The notes under the pieces: generated by a model
Told to the model about the DNA's origin: nothing
The model's database searches: none
The model's input: only the letters and a program-made list of their open reading frames with translations
Translations under genes and position numbers: made by a program
From: Piezodorus guildinii
Taxonomy: Eukaryota; Arthropoda; Insecta; Hemiptera; Pentatomidae
Assembly: GCA_023052935.1 (NCBI GenBank)
Contig: CM041297.1
Coordinates: 86,237,021 to 86,301,020 of the forward strand
Direction: 5' to 3'
DNA length: 64,000 bases
Part shown: piece by piece, positions 46,346-57,665 of the stretch
Layout of the letters: the number at the start of each line of letters is the position of its first letter
How positions within the stretch are numbered: the stretch's first letter is position 1

Positions 46346-46384
46346 TTCTTCTTTATCTTCCTCTTATGCAATTAGCTAGCGTCG

Positions 46385-47460
46385 AGGAGTCTCAATTCAG
46401 CCTAACTATTCTTCTCGGTCCCTGCTTCATTTCATTGAGCGATTTGCCTCTTTTACTTCAAATCACCTCTGGATACACTTCTGGTATTTAATTTGGTGGC
46501 ATCTGCATGGTCTCTTTCCTGTGGGTCAAACCTCTGATGCACTTGATTTGCCTTACATATTCTGTTTGATATCTTTGTGTCTATCTTACCTGAGCTACCA
46601 AGTACGGTTCCTAGGACTTCAAGAGTCTCACCATTGCAGACTAGTTGGGCATCTTCTTGTTCTTCCATGGCCATAACAAGCACTTTAATCTTGGAGGTGT
46701 TAATTTGCATCCCTTTCCTTCTTCCCATTCTACCAGAACTTGTTTTAGTTGGTTTTGGTGTCTGATATTAGGACTATGTCCTAAGTATGAGGGCAGTTCT
46801 CATGTTTGTTCGTATATTTATTCAACATCCCTTTATGCTGCTGTGGCTAATCGGAGGATGCTACCGTGGAGTCCTAAATTTTGATTATCCAGGTTTAATT
46901 AGGATAGCGATCTTTAACGAGTACTTGACATCGCACTGGCTCAGGATCACCTTTTAACTTTCTCTCCGAAGGACGGCATAACTAAGGATTTTTTACTCCC
47001 ATTAAAAAATCCTAGGGCAACCTGGGACCTTTGGCATAGGAGGCTGTTACGCTAACCACCATGCTAAAGGTAGTCCCGGGCAGTTCTCTTATTTCATTTC
47101 CCAATTGTTGTCAATGCAATTAGGTGCTTGCACACTTTTTGGATTTTGTCCATTAAATTTATAAATAGAAGTGGACCTTACTCGTGATTGGAAAATGTTC
47201 CGATTCCATACCATTTATCTTTAGCTGTGCTATGGCTCCTTGGGAGGCTGACTGTATGGCCGCTAGCAAGTCTCCTGGTTTATCCTTGGCTGTTAGTGCA
47301 TTCCCAATTTCTTTCCTTAGGACCACATTGAATGTTGCCTTTAGGTCAGGGAATGCAAGATATAGATTCTTACTTCTGTCCCAAACTTTTTCAGATATAC
47401 TTCTGAGGACGAAGATTTGATTCTGTGTTTATCAGCCTGGATGGAAACCAGCCTGTTCCA
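46385..47460 (-). pseudogene. RTE-like LINE reverse transcriptase, split by a SINE
   Basis: The upstream half (47460-47090, minus) reads VWDRSKNLYLAFPDLKATFN, a mutated YCAFIDLEKAFD-like motif, then VVLRKEIGNAL and later frame-shifted pieces. The downstream half (46765-46453) reads MGRRKGMQINTSKIKVLVMA, then GETLEVLGTVLGSSGKIDTK and ISNRICKANQVHQRF. This is the KTKVM...YLGS.I...G..D.EI..RI.KA part of RTE elements. The YADD-containing part is missing or lies around the SINE insertion. Confidence 0.78.
46802..47077 (-). mobile_element. tRNA-derived SINE, family A, complete with target duplication
   Basis: A 276-bp minus-oriented copy is bounded by the 11-bp duplication GGGCAGTTCTC (46791-46801 and 47078-47088). 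Head in reverse: CTAACCACCATGCTAAAGG; tail: TATTTATTCAACATCCCTTT. It sits inside the RTE fragment, so it is younger. This copy fixes the length of family A. Confidence 0.88.
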
Positions 47461-47461
47461 T

Positions 47462-48964
47462 TAAAAAAAAAAAAAAAAAAAAATGCTTAGTTCAACATAT
47501 TTCCCAATCATTACTTTTTAAAAATAAATATGAATGTTTAACAAATTTTCTATTACCTTGGTCCAGAAAATTTGGAGGCATCGCAATTTGTCAATAAGTA
47601 TGTCTGCATTTTAATTTAATTTTAAAAATCTTGTTTTTGAAAACAAAATTTATTTATTGGAAACATCCCTTGAATAAGAATTAATTAAAAATCTGCAATT
47701 TGTATGTAAAATATTGTTATTGAATACTTGTATGAATAGTAGCTCTTAAAATGCAGCAGTATGTTGAATCAGCAGTGATAATTAATCATTTTTGCCATCC
47801 GTTGAAGTAGGAAGTATTTTATATATCTATTTACTTAGCATATTATGAATCATTCTCTGAAAAATTCTGGATATTTGTTAGTTCAGATGTATTTAACTTC
47901 ACCTGTTTCAATAGATGTAATTTTAGCTCAGACCATTTTTATGATATCACCACATTCAAATCACAATAATTGTAATGACTCACTCTGGAAGGATCTTAAT
48001 AGCTAAATGACAACTTATAATATTGGTTTGAATCTGTTTTCTCTAAAGGCTTTCAGATTAAAGTTAGTTTTGTCTTAGTTTTTTTCGTTATTTTCAAAAG
48101 TTTTGAAGTGGTGTTCTAAAGCTTAAAACAACACACATAAAACAAGGGAGGGTTAGTAATTTTATGTGAAAAAATGGCAAATATGTAATAGCTTAGGATA
48201 AAAGGAAAGAATTGACACAATTAGCATATGACAAACACAAAAATAGATGTAACTATGTAAATATTATAAAATAATGAAATATCGGATTATATGTATATGA
48301 AATTAAAAATAATTTAATAAACTAGTAATTATTAAATAGAATATTAATTTCAATTACAACTATTTTGTCTGATATATTGTGTTTGAACGTGTTTAGTTAT
48401 CTCAAGTAGAGTATAAAATTGAAATAATTTATTGTGATTAAAATTGTAGGTTTATAAACAATTTCTCTTTTTTTGAATTTGCAAAACTTAAAGATTTATC
48501 AAACCATTAATTTTCAATTTAATATACATATTACTCAGGCATAATATTTTTTAACAAATTCTTACAAAGGTTATAATTTGTTTTTTTATTGATTTGTGGC
48601 CTTGGCAATTTTTAAAAGAACATTTTATGATTAATTAAATTATTAATTATTAAACTTGGAGCTATTGCATTGAGAAAAAAAATTAAAAATAACATCAGAA
48701 GGTTACATAATTGAAATTGTTCAGTTGACTAATAAATCTTAGACACTTGTGCAAATAGTGGATCCAAAAATCCTTTTTGGTATTAAATATTTTTCATTTT
48801 TAATTTTTTTTTTTTGGTTTGAAGCAAAATCTTTGTACGGATAATTATCATTATTAATAATTATTCTTGCTGCTTGCCCAAATAAGAAGGTTTTTTTTTT
48901 CACTTCAACTACATAATTTTAATTATTTAACCTTCTGAAGTAATTTTTTAATTTAAAGTTTAAT
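47462..48964. other. AT-rich non-coding
   Basis: A 20-base A-run at 47464-47483 closes the RTE side. The rest has no recognisable gene or repeat. Confidence 0.5.
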
Positions 48965-48989
48965 AGTTAATATATTATATATGTGTGTG

Positions 48990-49500
48990 GTAAGTCTAGC
49001 TCAAGAAGGATACATTTTATAAAATTTAAATTTCATATTTTAAAAGCATAGTTACAGCAACTTTTTCATTAAAATCGGCTAACCAAAAGACCCATTTTAT
49101 TCCATCCATGTGGCACACCTTTTAGGATTTTTGCGAAAACGACCTTGACGATTTTAATTAAACTTGCTATATCAATGTAAACTTTTATATCCATTTGGTT
49201 TTATTATAATTGAAATAGTCTGAAAGGTGCTTAAATGCAGAATTTTTGTATTTTCTTCCAATTTTGTGGATTCCATAAAATTGACCAAAACATTTTATTA
49301 GCATTGATAATATACAAGATAAAGGAATTCGACAACAAAATAAAGAGATAAGAGCAACATTTTTTTTTTTTTTAACATAAAAATATTAATATAGATCTAT
49401 AATAAATATACCGTTGGAAAGCTGACGATCTTAGAAAAAATATTATCTTATGTACAAAGGCGTGAAGGCAATGTAAAGTGACGATTAGGACATAAACTTA
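48990..49500 (+). repeat. MITE-like repeat family C, partial
   Basis: Blocks TGTGTGGTAAGTCTAGCTCA, CAGCAACTTTTTCATTAAAA, TTTTTGCGAAAACGACCTTG and ACCGTTGGAAAGCTGACGAT occur in family order. Both ends are missing or mutated. Confidence 0.68.
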
Positions 49501-49796
49501 TCTGATTATTGCTCATAAAAAAATTATCCTCCGTTTTTCGATGATGGGACACGATTTTTCGCTCATTGCGTTAAGATTTAATTATGTTAGAAAAGTGAGC
49601 TGAAAATTTTAAATGCCTATCGAGTTCGGTTCCACAGTATTTCTACAGTATTTGTTGATAGTTTAATATCGCATTTATTTAGATTAAATCATAACGGAAG
49701 TTGTTTTTTTTAACTTTCTAGAACTAATAAACTATTCCCATTATTTTTATCAGATTCACTTCCATATTTAACAACTTTAGCTCTATAGCTATTTTT

Positions 49797-50065
49797 TTAT
49801 GGGAATTCGTGATTGCTTGAGAGCCTAACTGGCATTTGAACTGTTGCTCGTGACGGCAATATCATCGGCAAAAGCTGATAAATTGGCCTTGTCGTAATTA
49901 CTTCCAACGATGTTAAAAGTGTAAATTGGGAAACAATATAGAAGATAGTACTGCTCCTTATGGAACACCACATGCAAAGTATACAGGACCGTTGAGCTCT
50001 TCGGCAACTTTTCCTGACATATATCCACACAGACAATATTTCCTTTACCAAACTATTAACACTCA
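49797..50065 (-). pseudogene. Jockey-like reverse transcriptase core fragment
   Basis: The minus strand reads GYMSGKVAEELNGPVYFACG, then VP-stop-GAVLSSILYCFPIYTF, and later ANLSAFADDIAVTSNSSNAS. GVPxGAVLS...LY and FADD are the two central motifs of the RT. One stop interrupts the GVPQG motif. Nothing of the rest of the element follows. Confidence 0.75.
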
Positions 50066-50099
50066 ACATCCTCCATGCATCCTCAGTCTCCTTCAATTT

Positions 50100-51218
50100 A
50101 AATCTTAAGTCCACTCACTTGAAACCAGATCGCGCCATTTTGATCTTTACATACCTACTCACAGAATTATCTTTTGATCGTTCCTTTATTGTCCGCTCTT
50201 ATACCCTGTGGAATTCTCTAGCAGCCCATATCCGCCATGCTGCTTCCTTATCCTCATCTTAATCATAACATTTCCAATACCTTCTGTCATTCCAAATAGA
50301 CGAATCAGCGATTTTGATATTTCAATGCTATATATGTAACATCGAATGAATGAAAAGAAACGTGTATTGCCCGAATTTTAATTTTGTTTTTAAGATGTTT
50401 ACTTTTAATTTTGTTGAACATAAGATTTTTTTTGAGAGAGACTTTACTTATTTTATTTTATTCTTAATATTTTTTAGTATTATATGTCTCCTTATTTCAC
50501 CATTGTAAATAATAATTAATTATCGTGAAGCGAGAATGGTTGGCTGTGTGAGTAAGTGGGAGAATTTAGTTCACCGTGCTGCCAAAAGAACTCATAACCA
50601 AGATATAAACTTAATAAACTGGTTTGTTATAATTTCGGCCTAAATTATAGGACTTCAGGACGTTTGAAGGAGCGTCACAATAATGAAGCAATAATCCACT
50701 ACAACAATATGAGAAGAAGGATTAGGAACAGGAAAATAGAGACTACTGTACACAGAGGGACCGTTGTATACCGCTGGAACACTACAAAAAGCCTAGTTGT
50801 AGAATAATTTGCAGAGAGACTGGAAGCATAATGAGAGGTTGAAGAATTTGAAGTCGAAGAGTATGCGGAGTGATCAGAAGGATGTTGAGAAGGAGACGGC
50901 AAATATTGCCCGTTCGGAAGTTGAAGATAAGCTCTATTTTGTGTTAGAAATGCAAATGAAATTGCATTATTGCGTCATTGTTGTGATGCTCTCCTTCAAA
51001 CGCCCTTAAGAAGGCCTATAATTTAGGCCGAAACGTCGGCACCAGTTTATATCTTGGTTGTGTATTCTTTTGGCTGCACCCTGAACTAACTTTTCCCAAA
51101 ATAATTAATTATGTTTTTTATGTATTTTGGCCAGACATATGATATTTTTCGATTGTACATAAATGTTATTCTTAGGGGACCCAGACCCAGAATAAATTTG
51201 TCTTTCTATTCTATTTTT
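50100..51218 (+). mobile_element. CR1-like LINE 3' end, interrupted
   Basis: A frame-shifted C-terminal end (IFTYLLTELSF / FIVRSYTLWNSLAAHIRHA, like FHKSFLARSSSFWNSLP of the copy at 61.5 kb) occupies 50100-50290. The 3' untranslated region runs to 50523, is interrupted by the 577-bp fold-back, and resumes at 51101. It ends with TTATTCTTAGGGGACCCAGA and AGAATAAATTTG at about 51168-51210. Confidence 0.72.
50524..51100. mobile_element. 577-bp fold-back element with hammerhead-like core and 12-bp target duplication
   Basis: It is bounded by ATAATTAATTAT on both sides (50512-50523 and 51101-51112). Terminal arms of about 110 nt (50560-50680 and 50985-51098) are inverted copies sharing TGCNGCCAAAAGAA, AACCAAGATATAAAC and CGGCCTAAATTATAGG. 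The right arm reads CTTAAGA, a seven-pair stem AGGCCTATAATTTAGGCC, then GAAACGTCGG (51005-51039). The left arm has the mirror with GAAA followed by TTATA. The centre contains a + frame with low-complexity KNLKSKSMRSDQKDVEKE, not a recognised protein. I infer a non-autonomous Penelope-like or retrozyme-like element. Confidence 0.75.
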
Positions 51219-51219
51219 A

Positions 51220-52054
51220 AAAGCAATTTGATGAACAAATATAATTGATCAAGACACTAGTTGAATCAATTGTGGACCGAAGATTTTATGTGTCGCAGAA
51301 TCGAACTTGGGAACTGCACAAAGAGGTGACCAGAAACTTAACTCTAACAAGGCAACTGCTATAATAGCTTATAATTAATTTTATAATTATGCATGACAAT
51401 TTAGTTTAGGTGAATATAGCCAAGACCTTAAGGTGTTAATTATATCATGAGCACCAGCTCATAGATGAAGACTTGAGACGTAAAATATATCATTGAGTTA
51501 GGTAATGAGAAGAGAGGAGTCGGAAGCTGAGCGAGGAGCCATTAATTTGCAACACATAGATCACATGGATTATCAGAGAATAATCTCAGGCAGTATTAGA
51601 CAGGAGAACTCTATAGTTTATCCAATATCTCTTCGTCCTAAAATATACACTCGCAAGTTGAGCCGATAGCGGCTGTCTTGCTACTGATTTATTGTTAATT
51701 ACTTTATACACTCAGTCAGTAACAAAGGAGCAATTATTACAGTAAATCATGCCGGAGCCCCTTGTGTCTGTCTGGTTATCAAGTCCCCCTCAACCCTTGG
51801 ATCAGAGGGCCATTAGATTATCATGTTACTTAGGGCCCCTCTTCCTCCCTTAGGCTCTCTTCACTACAAACAGCCAACACATCTAGATAATATTCCTGTC
51901 AATGCCTAGAACCTCTTTTAACTAAAATATAATTTTTTTATTTATTAATTGATGCAACAATTAATTCATTTATTATGAAATATTATGAAACATCCGTCAA
52001 TTTGATTGAAATCAAATTTCGGTTTAATACTTCGTGAAGTATCCATTAGTGTCA
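51220..52054. other. Unassigned, partly balanced composition
   Basis: The part 51480-51900 is less AT-rich and seems single-copy in this window (for example AGCCCCTTGTGTCTGTCTGG). No frame or RNA fold was recognised. It could hold regulatory or unique host sequence. Confidence 0.4.
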
Positions 52055-52930
52055 TTATTACTTTTATTTACCAATTTATGAAATATATAATAAGGAAAAA
52101 TATTGCGATCGTGAAAAATTTCACATTCTAGTTTTTAACTGAAATGCACGTTTTAGAGTAATCTGAGTCCAAATTACGAAGTCCCGCAAAAAGGCTTGTG
52201 TGGGTATATGGTAAGCCTAGCGGAAAAACTAAAAGCCGTACGAAACTGAAATTTCATATTTAAGACAACTATACGTCCGAGATATTACAGCAAATTTTTC
52301 ATCAAAATCAGCTTACTGGAAGAGCCACTTAATACTGAGCATTTTGCAGCTTTTTGACATTTTCTCAAAAACGCCCAAAACGATTTTCTTTAAACTAGCT
52401 ATATAGACGTACAATTTAATAAGCTTTAGTATGATGTTGGTTTTATTATGATTTAAATAGTCTGAAAGGGCTTACTGGTCGATATTTCATAATTTTGTGA
52501 AATTGACAATATCTGATTAGTTTTGCCAAAAAACAGGTAAATATATAAATCAAACGAATTGGATATCCAACTAAAGGAGAAAACCAAAAAAAAAATTTTT
52601 TTTTTATTCAATTTTTAGATTTTTATAATAAGAACAGTAATATAGGCAATAATATACCGTTTGAAAGCTAAAGATTTAAAAAAAAAAAAAAAAATATTTA
52701 GTACACAATTGGTAAAGTAAATGGAAAGTGATGAAAAGCTGAAAAAACTAACTGATTGTCGTAGATAATGATCTAAGAGATTATTTAATAAAATACATGG
52801 TCCTATTGAAATTCAATGTAATTAATTCTTTAAAAATTTATTTTTTCTCTAACTGTATTTAATAATTCTTGAGAACAATTTAAATTAATTTTAACAAAGA
52901 AGTCATGTGTTGCGCGCACCAGATTTTTTT
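52055..52930 (+). repeat. MITE-like repeat family C, near full length
   Basis: It starts near ACTTTTATTTACC and contains GAAATGCACGTTTTAGAGTA and ATCAAAATCAGCTTACTGGA. It ends AAGTCATGTGTTGCGCGCAC then CAGATTTTT, the best preserved right end. About 870 bp, no reading frame. Confidence 0.75.
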
Positions 52931-53458
52931 TTAAATTCATTTATGCAACAATTAATTAATTTATTGTAACTAAAATAATCTCTCTCTATATAAAATGATA
53001 ACGTGATATTGGTTCCCGCGAACTCCTTCTGAACAAGAAGACGGGTTTTGATACGGTTGTCGCCATCATTTAGGGTATTCGTTCCTGAAGGCTTATAAGT
53101 AAAATACATTGCAATTTAGCCTTTCTTATAAGGGGAAAACTAAATTTGCTGTAACCAATTTATAAAAAATTATTGCTGAAATATAAGTAGTAAAATATAC
53201 GTACAATATACCGTTGGAAAGAGCAAGATTTAAAAAAAGTTAATATGCAATAAAATAAATCGTACGAGTTAATATAAAGTTGTTATAAGCCCATAAATTC
53301 ATTAACACATGTTATGGTTAAAGAGAGATGTTATCACCGTCGTACAGGATCGTACAAGTTATATTCTTCCATTTAGTATGCAAGATTTTGGAAACGATAT
53401 TAAATATTGAAAGGTAACAAAGATGTTAACATAAATAGTAATTTGTTATGAATTCTTT
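52931..53458. other. AT-rich, with a small family C scrap
   Basis: A CCGTTGGAAAG-type block at about 53205-53225 belongs to family C. The remainder is unassigned. The minus frame at 52903-53109 has no recognisable domain. Confidence 0.4.
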
Positions 53459-53459
53459 T

Positions 53460-55115
53460 CTTTTTTTTAAATATATTTTTTATTGAAATTTACAACTGTA
53501 CAAAAAATACATCTAAGTAAATATGCTGTAATGTTATAACACATGAAATGAACATGAACATTGTTTAGCACTCATTGGTAGTGAGTCTAAACAAGAAGGT
53601 CTCGAGGCCATCTTCTTTTCAGACGTCTCGGAGGATTATCAGGAATGGAAGAGGAAGCCAGGATTGAAACTAATGGATTAGAGTGGGAGTGGAGTTTTTC
53701 ATGGAAGGTGTGATACCTGGTACGGGCCAAATCAGCAACATATGGAACATTAAGATCATTGTGGATGATTTTATTCGTGACAAAGTAAGGAGCGTTAAGG
53801 ATTTTGGATTGTAAGGATTGGATACGAGAAGAGTTTGATGGTTTAGTAGAGCCCCAAAAGGTAGAAAGGAATGTGTTAGGATGGGTTGGGATATCAGCTG
53901 TATATACTTTGTAAAGAATGGGTCATAGGATACTGCCTTGAGGAACCCCAGCAGACTGGGTGAAGAGAGATGAATATAAACTATTGCGGTTTATTTTGAA
54001 GGATCTTTCAGAGAGGTAGGACTGGATGATTAGGAAGTATGTAGGAGGAAGGAATTTACGGAGTTCGTACAACAGACCCGGGTGTCAGACTCAGTCAAAG
54101 GCCTGTTCAACGTCGAGAAAGGCTCCAGTGCAGTACGATCCGCGCTCCAATGCAGAAGAGACAACATCCACCACACGGTGACATTGCTGGATGGTGGAGT
54201 GGGAAGTTTGGAATCCGAACTGGTGGTCTGGGATTATGTGATATGATTCTAGGATAGGGTATAGTCGTTTAAGGAGGAGCCGTTCTAGGCTTTTACCCAT
54301 GATGGGTAGAAGAGATATAGAACGGTAGGAAGAAGGGAGCTCCAGTGCCTTTTTGGGCTTGGGGATCATTTAAACAATAGCTAATTTCCAGGGTTGGGGA
54401 AAATATGTAGTGCGGAGTATGGAATTGTAAATATAGGTGAGAAATAGGATGGCTTTTTTAAGAAGTTGCTTAAGGATTTGGGCTGTGATTAGGTCGTGTC
54501 CGGGAGCTTCATGGGAAGGTAGTTTTTGGATTAAGTTCCAAATTTCTGAAGGATGAAATGCTTTAGGAGGAAGGGCCAACTGGAGTGGAATTTGATGGAG
54601 TTTTGAGTTTCTTCATTTCTGATTTTAGTTGGTTTGTCAGTTTTGTATAATATGTTTTGTCAACTGGATATCTAGTCCTGTGCCACTTAGATCTTGCTTT
54701 TCTTTTTCCCTTAATAAGTTACGAATATGCTGTGGCAGGTTAGTTTGTTGGTGTTTGTGTTTGTACTGTTATCGAATATACTGGTACGTATTGAGTCTGT
54801 AAGTTTTTCTACGGCACTGTCAACGTCTATTTTAGTCTTTAGTGGAACAGTTAAGTCCAATTTGGTTTCCAAGTCTGTCCGAAATTCGTCCCAGTTCACT
54901 CGTCCAAAGATCAGTTTAGGAGGGGTTGGGAAAGGAATAAAGTTCGAATGCAAGGAAAGCAGAACTGGACTGTGGTCTGATGAGAGGTCATTCAAGGTTT
55001 CGACTGTTGTTTGTAAGGTGGAAATTTGAGAGGTGATAAATATATCCAGGATATCAGGTCTTTTTTTGAGGGAAGTAGGCCAAAGGTGAGGTTCATGGGT
55101 GAAAGGGCAGTGAAG
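53460..55115 (-). pseudogene. Jockey-clade LINE with endonuclease end and RT, internally deleted
   Basis: Read on the minus strand: LSSDHSPVLLSLHSNF is the end of the AP-endonuclease (SDH active-site motif). Later come SHEAPGHDLITAQILKQLLK and PKPKKALELPSSYRSISLLP, then AFLDVEQAFD (RT motif A), AGVPQGSIL-stop-PILYKVYTADIP, and the C-terminal LQSKILNAPYFVTNKI to PPRRLKRRWPRDLLV at 53560. A deletion joins TADIPTHPNTFLSTF to WGSTKPSNSS, removing the YADD site. Stops at about 54370, 54710 and elsewhere break the frame. The 3' end is near 53460. Confidence 0.88.
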
Positions 55116-55619
55116 CTATGTTATAAATCTTTAAAATAACTTTTTTATTATTTTAAACTCAATAATATTTCATAAAAACAGATGTTTCACTGTAAACTTA
55201 ATTGAAACAAAATTTAATTTTTAAAATGTAATTTAAATCAATCATTAGAAATATTAAATAGTTATAAACCTAATAGGATAGGAACCTTAGATATTTCTAT
55301 AGTTTTTGAACACATACTCGTACATATTAGTCAAGTGTTTTTTATATGGAAAATTAAATTTATTGCTAAATGTGCTTCACTTTAAAATAATAAACAAATA
55401 AACTTTAAAAAAAATTGGTTTATGTTTTTTATTTCGGCCTATGATTAAATATAATAATGAATAGACATTATGAATTAAACATATTTTCTTGCTATTTATA
55501 CTTTTGATATGATAAACTAAATCTCCTAAAGCGATAAATTCTAAATCGGTCCGACAGAGATTTTTTAAACATAAATGATCCATATTTCACCAAAGCGAAA
55601 AGCAGGGCGCGTTCACAAG
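55116..55619. other. AT-rich non-coding
   Basis: No gene or repeat was recognised between the Jockey and the Tc1-like element. Confidence 0.45.
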
Positions 55620-55621
55620 TA

Positions 55622-57101
55622 CAGTGAGTGTCAAAAGTATTCGGAATTCGTATTTATTTTCATTTAATAAGTATATTTCACAACTACGAATTTATATAAT
55701 ACTTTTTCACTCATAAATCTTTAAAAGAGACTCCCATAAAAGAAAATCACTAACCAGATAACCGAAAAGTTTATTGTTTTTAAAAATACCGGATTAATAA
55801 TGTAAAATTACAAGATCATTCAGTGTCAAAAGTATTCGGAAATCGCAAAATCCTGTTGTTTAATGGTTTGAAATGTTAATATACTCATTAATCTTCGACA
55901 TAATTTTATGTTCTTAACAATTCTTGTCCCTTATGTAATATATACCCAACCATGGAAATTTTTTTTTTTTTTTAAATAAGGCCCTAAAATAAAAACGCAG
56001 CGATCGTACAACGCTCCCGAATAATGTTTAAAAGATAAATAATTGAAATGTTGAAAACAATTGATTAGAATATGTGGATGACTATTTATAGCGTAGATAA
56101 TATAATAATAAAATATAAAAGCAAAAATGTGAGCTTCCAAAAAATATTAAATGTTAAAACTTAAAGACTGATTATTCGTCAAATATGTCAAAATAAAAAG
56201 TGTCTCAAATGAGTATAACCTTAGCTTATTTCTGAATTTTTCAGATCTTCTGGATATACAATAAGTGTTCAATATACAACTTATATACAACTGTTCGTCG
56301 CATTCTAAAAAAAAATGTCGAAAAGAAAAACACGGTACAAGAAGTACGGAAAACGTCTTTCAACAGCAAGGTAATAAGAGAATAGGCTGAATGTTAGTAA
56401 CATTTTTAAAAGGGATGGTTGATGAATTAAAATGTTTACAGATGACTTCCATACTAAAATACATGGTTCTTATGAAAAAATTATTGTTTGGAGGAGACCA
56501 AATAAAGAATTTATTATGTCATAGTAAAACACCTTGAGCGGTCTATGATAGTTAGATCTGTTTTTCTTTGAAAAAGTTTAATAACATTGGATTCATGGAT
56601 ATAATTATTGGTAGGTTTGCGTATTTTTTAAATATGAAAAGCCAGAATAAAAAATATATTAAAAATTACTGATAAATTAATTTTTTTACATACGCGCGAC
56701 CATGATTCTGGACATATACACGTTATTTATTGAGATTTAGTTGTTGCAAATTTTTTAAGAAGATCTCGAAATCCCTCTTCCATTATTTCTTTCAAATGTA
56801 AACAACTATTTGTGGGTCCTACTAAAAAGGAAAATTAGGAAATACTAGATTCAAAATGAATATGGCCTCAAGAAACAATAAGTACTTGAGTGAGATAATT
56901 TTTCACACCAGGCACTCAAATAATTCGTAAGAACGATTCCTAGTAGGTTAAAATGTATAATTGTACAAAAATCTTTACCAACCGGATGTTTATTTATGAT
57001 CACTGCATTAATGCAGTTGGGAAACCACGTAATTCCGAATACTTTTGACACCATTGATATACACTATTTTAATCTTCTCGCACAAATTGTAATATATCTC
57101 A

Positions 57102-57145
<44 letters not shown>

Positions 57146-57337
57146 CTCGTAAATGAAATTTTAATACATAACGTTAAAAATACAATAATTTTTGTCGTAA
57201 CTTTTAGTTTTAGCTATTGTATACCTTCCTTCTAACATTATAAAGTGGTTAACAACACCTTCAAAACATGAAAAATAAGTTCAAAGCAAGTAAATTACGG
57301 AATGGTAGTGAATTCCGAATACTTTTGACACTAACTG
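55622..57337 (+). mobile_element. Tc1-like transposon with IR/DR ends, dead transposase
   Basis: Ends: CAGTGAGTGTCAAAAGTATT on the left and its inverted partner (CAGTTAGTGTCAAAAGTATT) on the right, with 28 bp matching at 27 positions. They are flanked by TA dinucleotides (55620-55621, 57338-57339). Inner copies of the same motif lie at 55821-55842 and 57031-57053. This is the two-repeats-per-end layout of some Tc1 elements. The + strand interior has remnants of the transposase: FTDDFHTKIHGSYEKIIVWR (about 56440) and FVRTIPSRLKCIIVQKSLPT (about 56925), both family motifs. Frameshifts and a large internal loss remove activity. An A-run of about 37 lies near the right end (57103-57140). Confidence 0.88.
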
Positions 57338-57384
57338 TATATATATTGGTTTGTCAGGAATGTTAGTAGAGAAATATAGGCAGA

Positions 57385-57665
57385 AAATAAAACTTATGAA
57401 CTGCTTAAAATTTATTTATTTAATCCACAAAATAGTTACCACCGTTTGTGATCAACTTTTCCCAACGGCTTGGAAGTTCCATTATCCTTTTTTTTTTTTT
57501 TTTTCCAAAAATCACTGTCCTTACTCCTGAACCAACAATAAAAGGTCCGTTTTGAAGTCATCTTCTGAAGAGTAAGATTTTCCTTGTAGAAAATTTTCGA
57601 TAGAACGGAAAAGATGGAAATCCGAAGGAGCTATATCTGGAGAGTGTGGCGGATGAAGTAAAACC
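57385..57665 (-). pseudogene. mariner transposase C-terminal fragment
   Basis: The minus strand reads HPPHSPDIAPSDFHLFRSIE, NFLQGKSYSSEDDFKTDL, a frameshift, then YCWFRSKDSDFWKK and ELPSRWEKLITNGGNYFVD-stop. PPHSPD.APSD contains the third catalytic Asp region of mariner transposases (DD34D). A run of about 18 T (A on the coding strand) has inserted extra Lys codons. The N-terminal two-thirds are missing. It sits 50 nt from the Tc1-like element. Confidence 0.85.

Noticed and set aside
56996..57235. Open frame with a poly-lysine run
   Set aside because: The lysines come from an A-run near the right end of the dead Tc1-like element.
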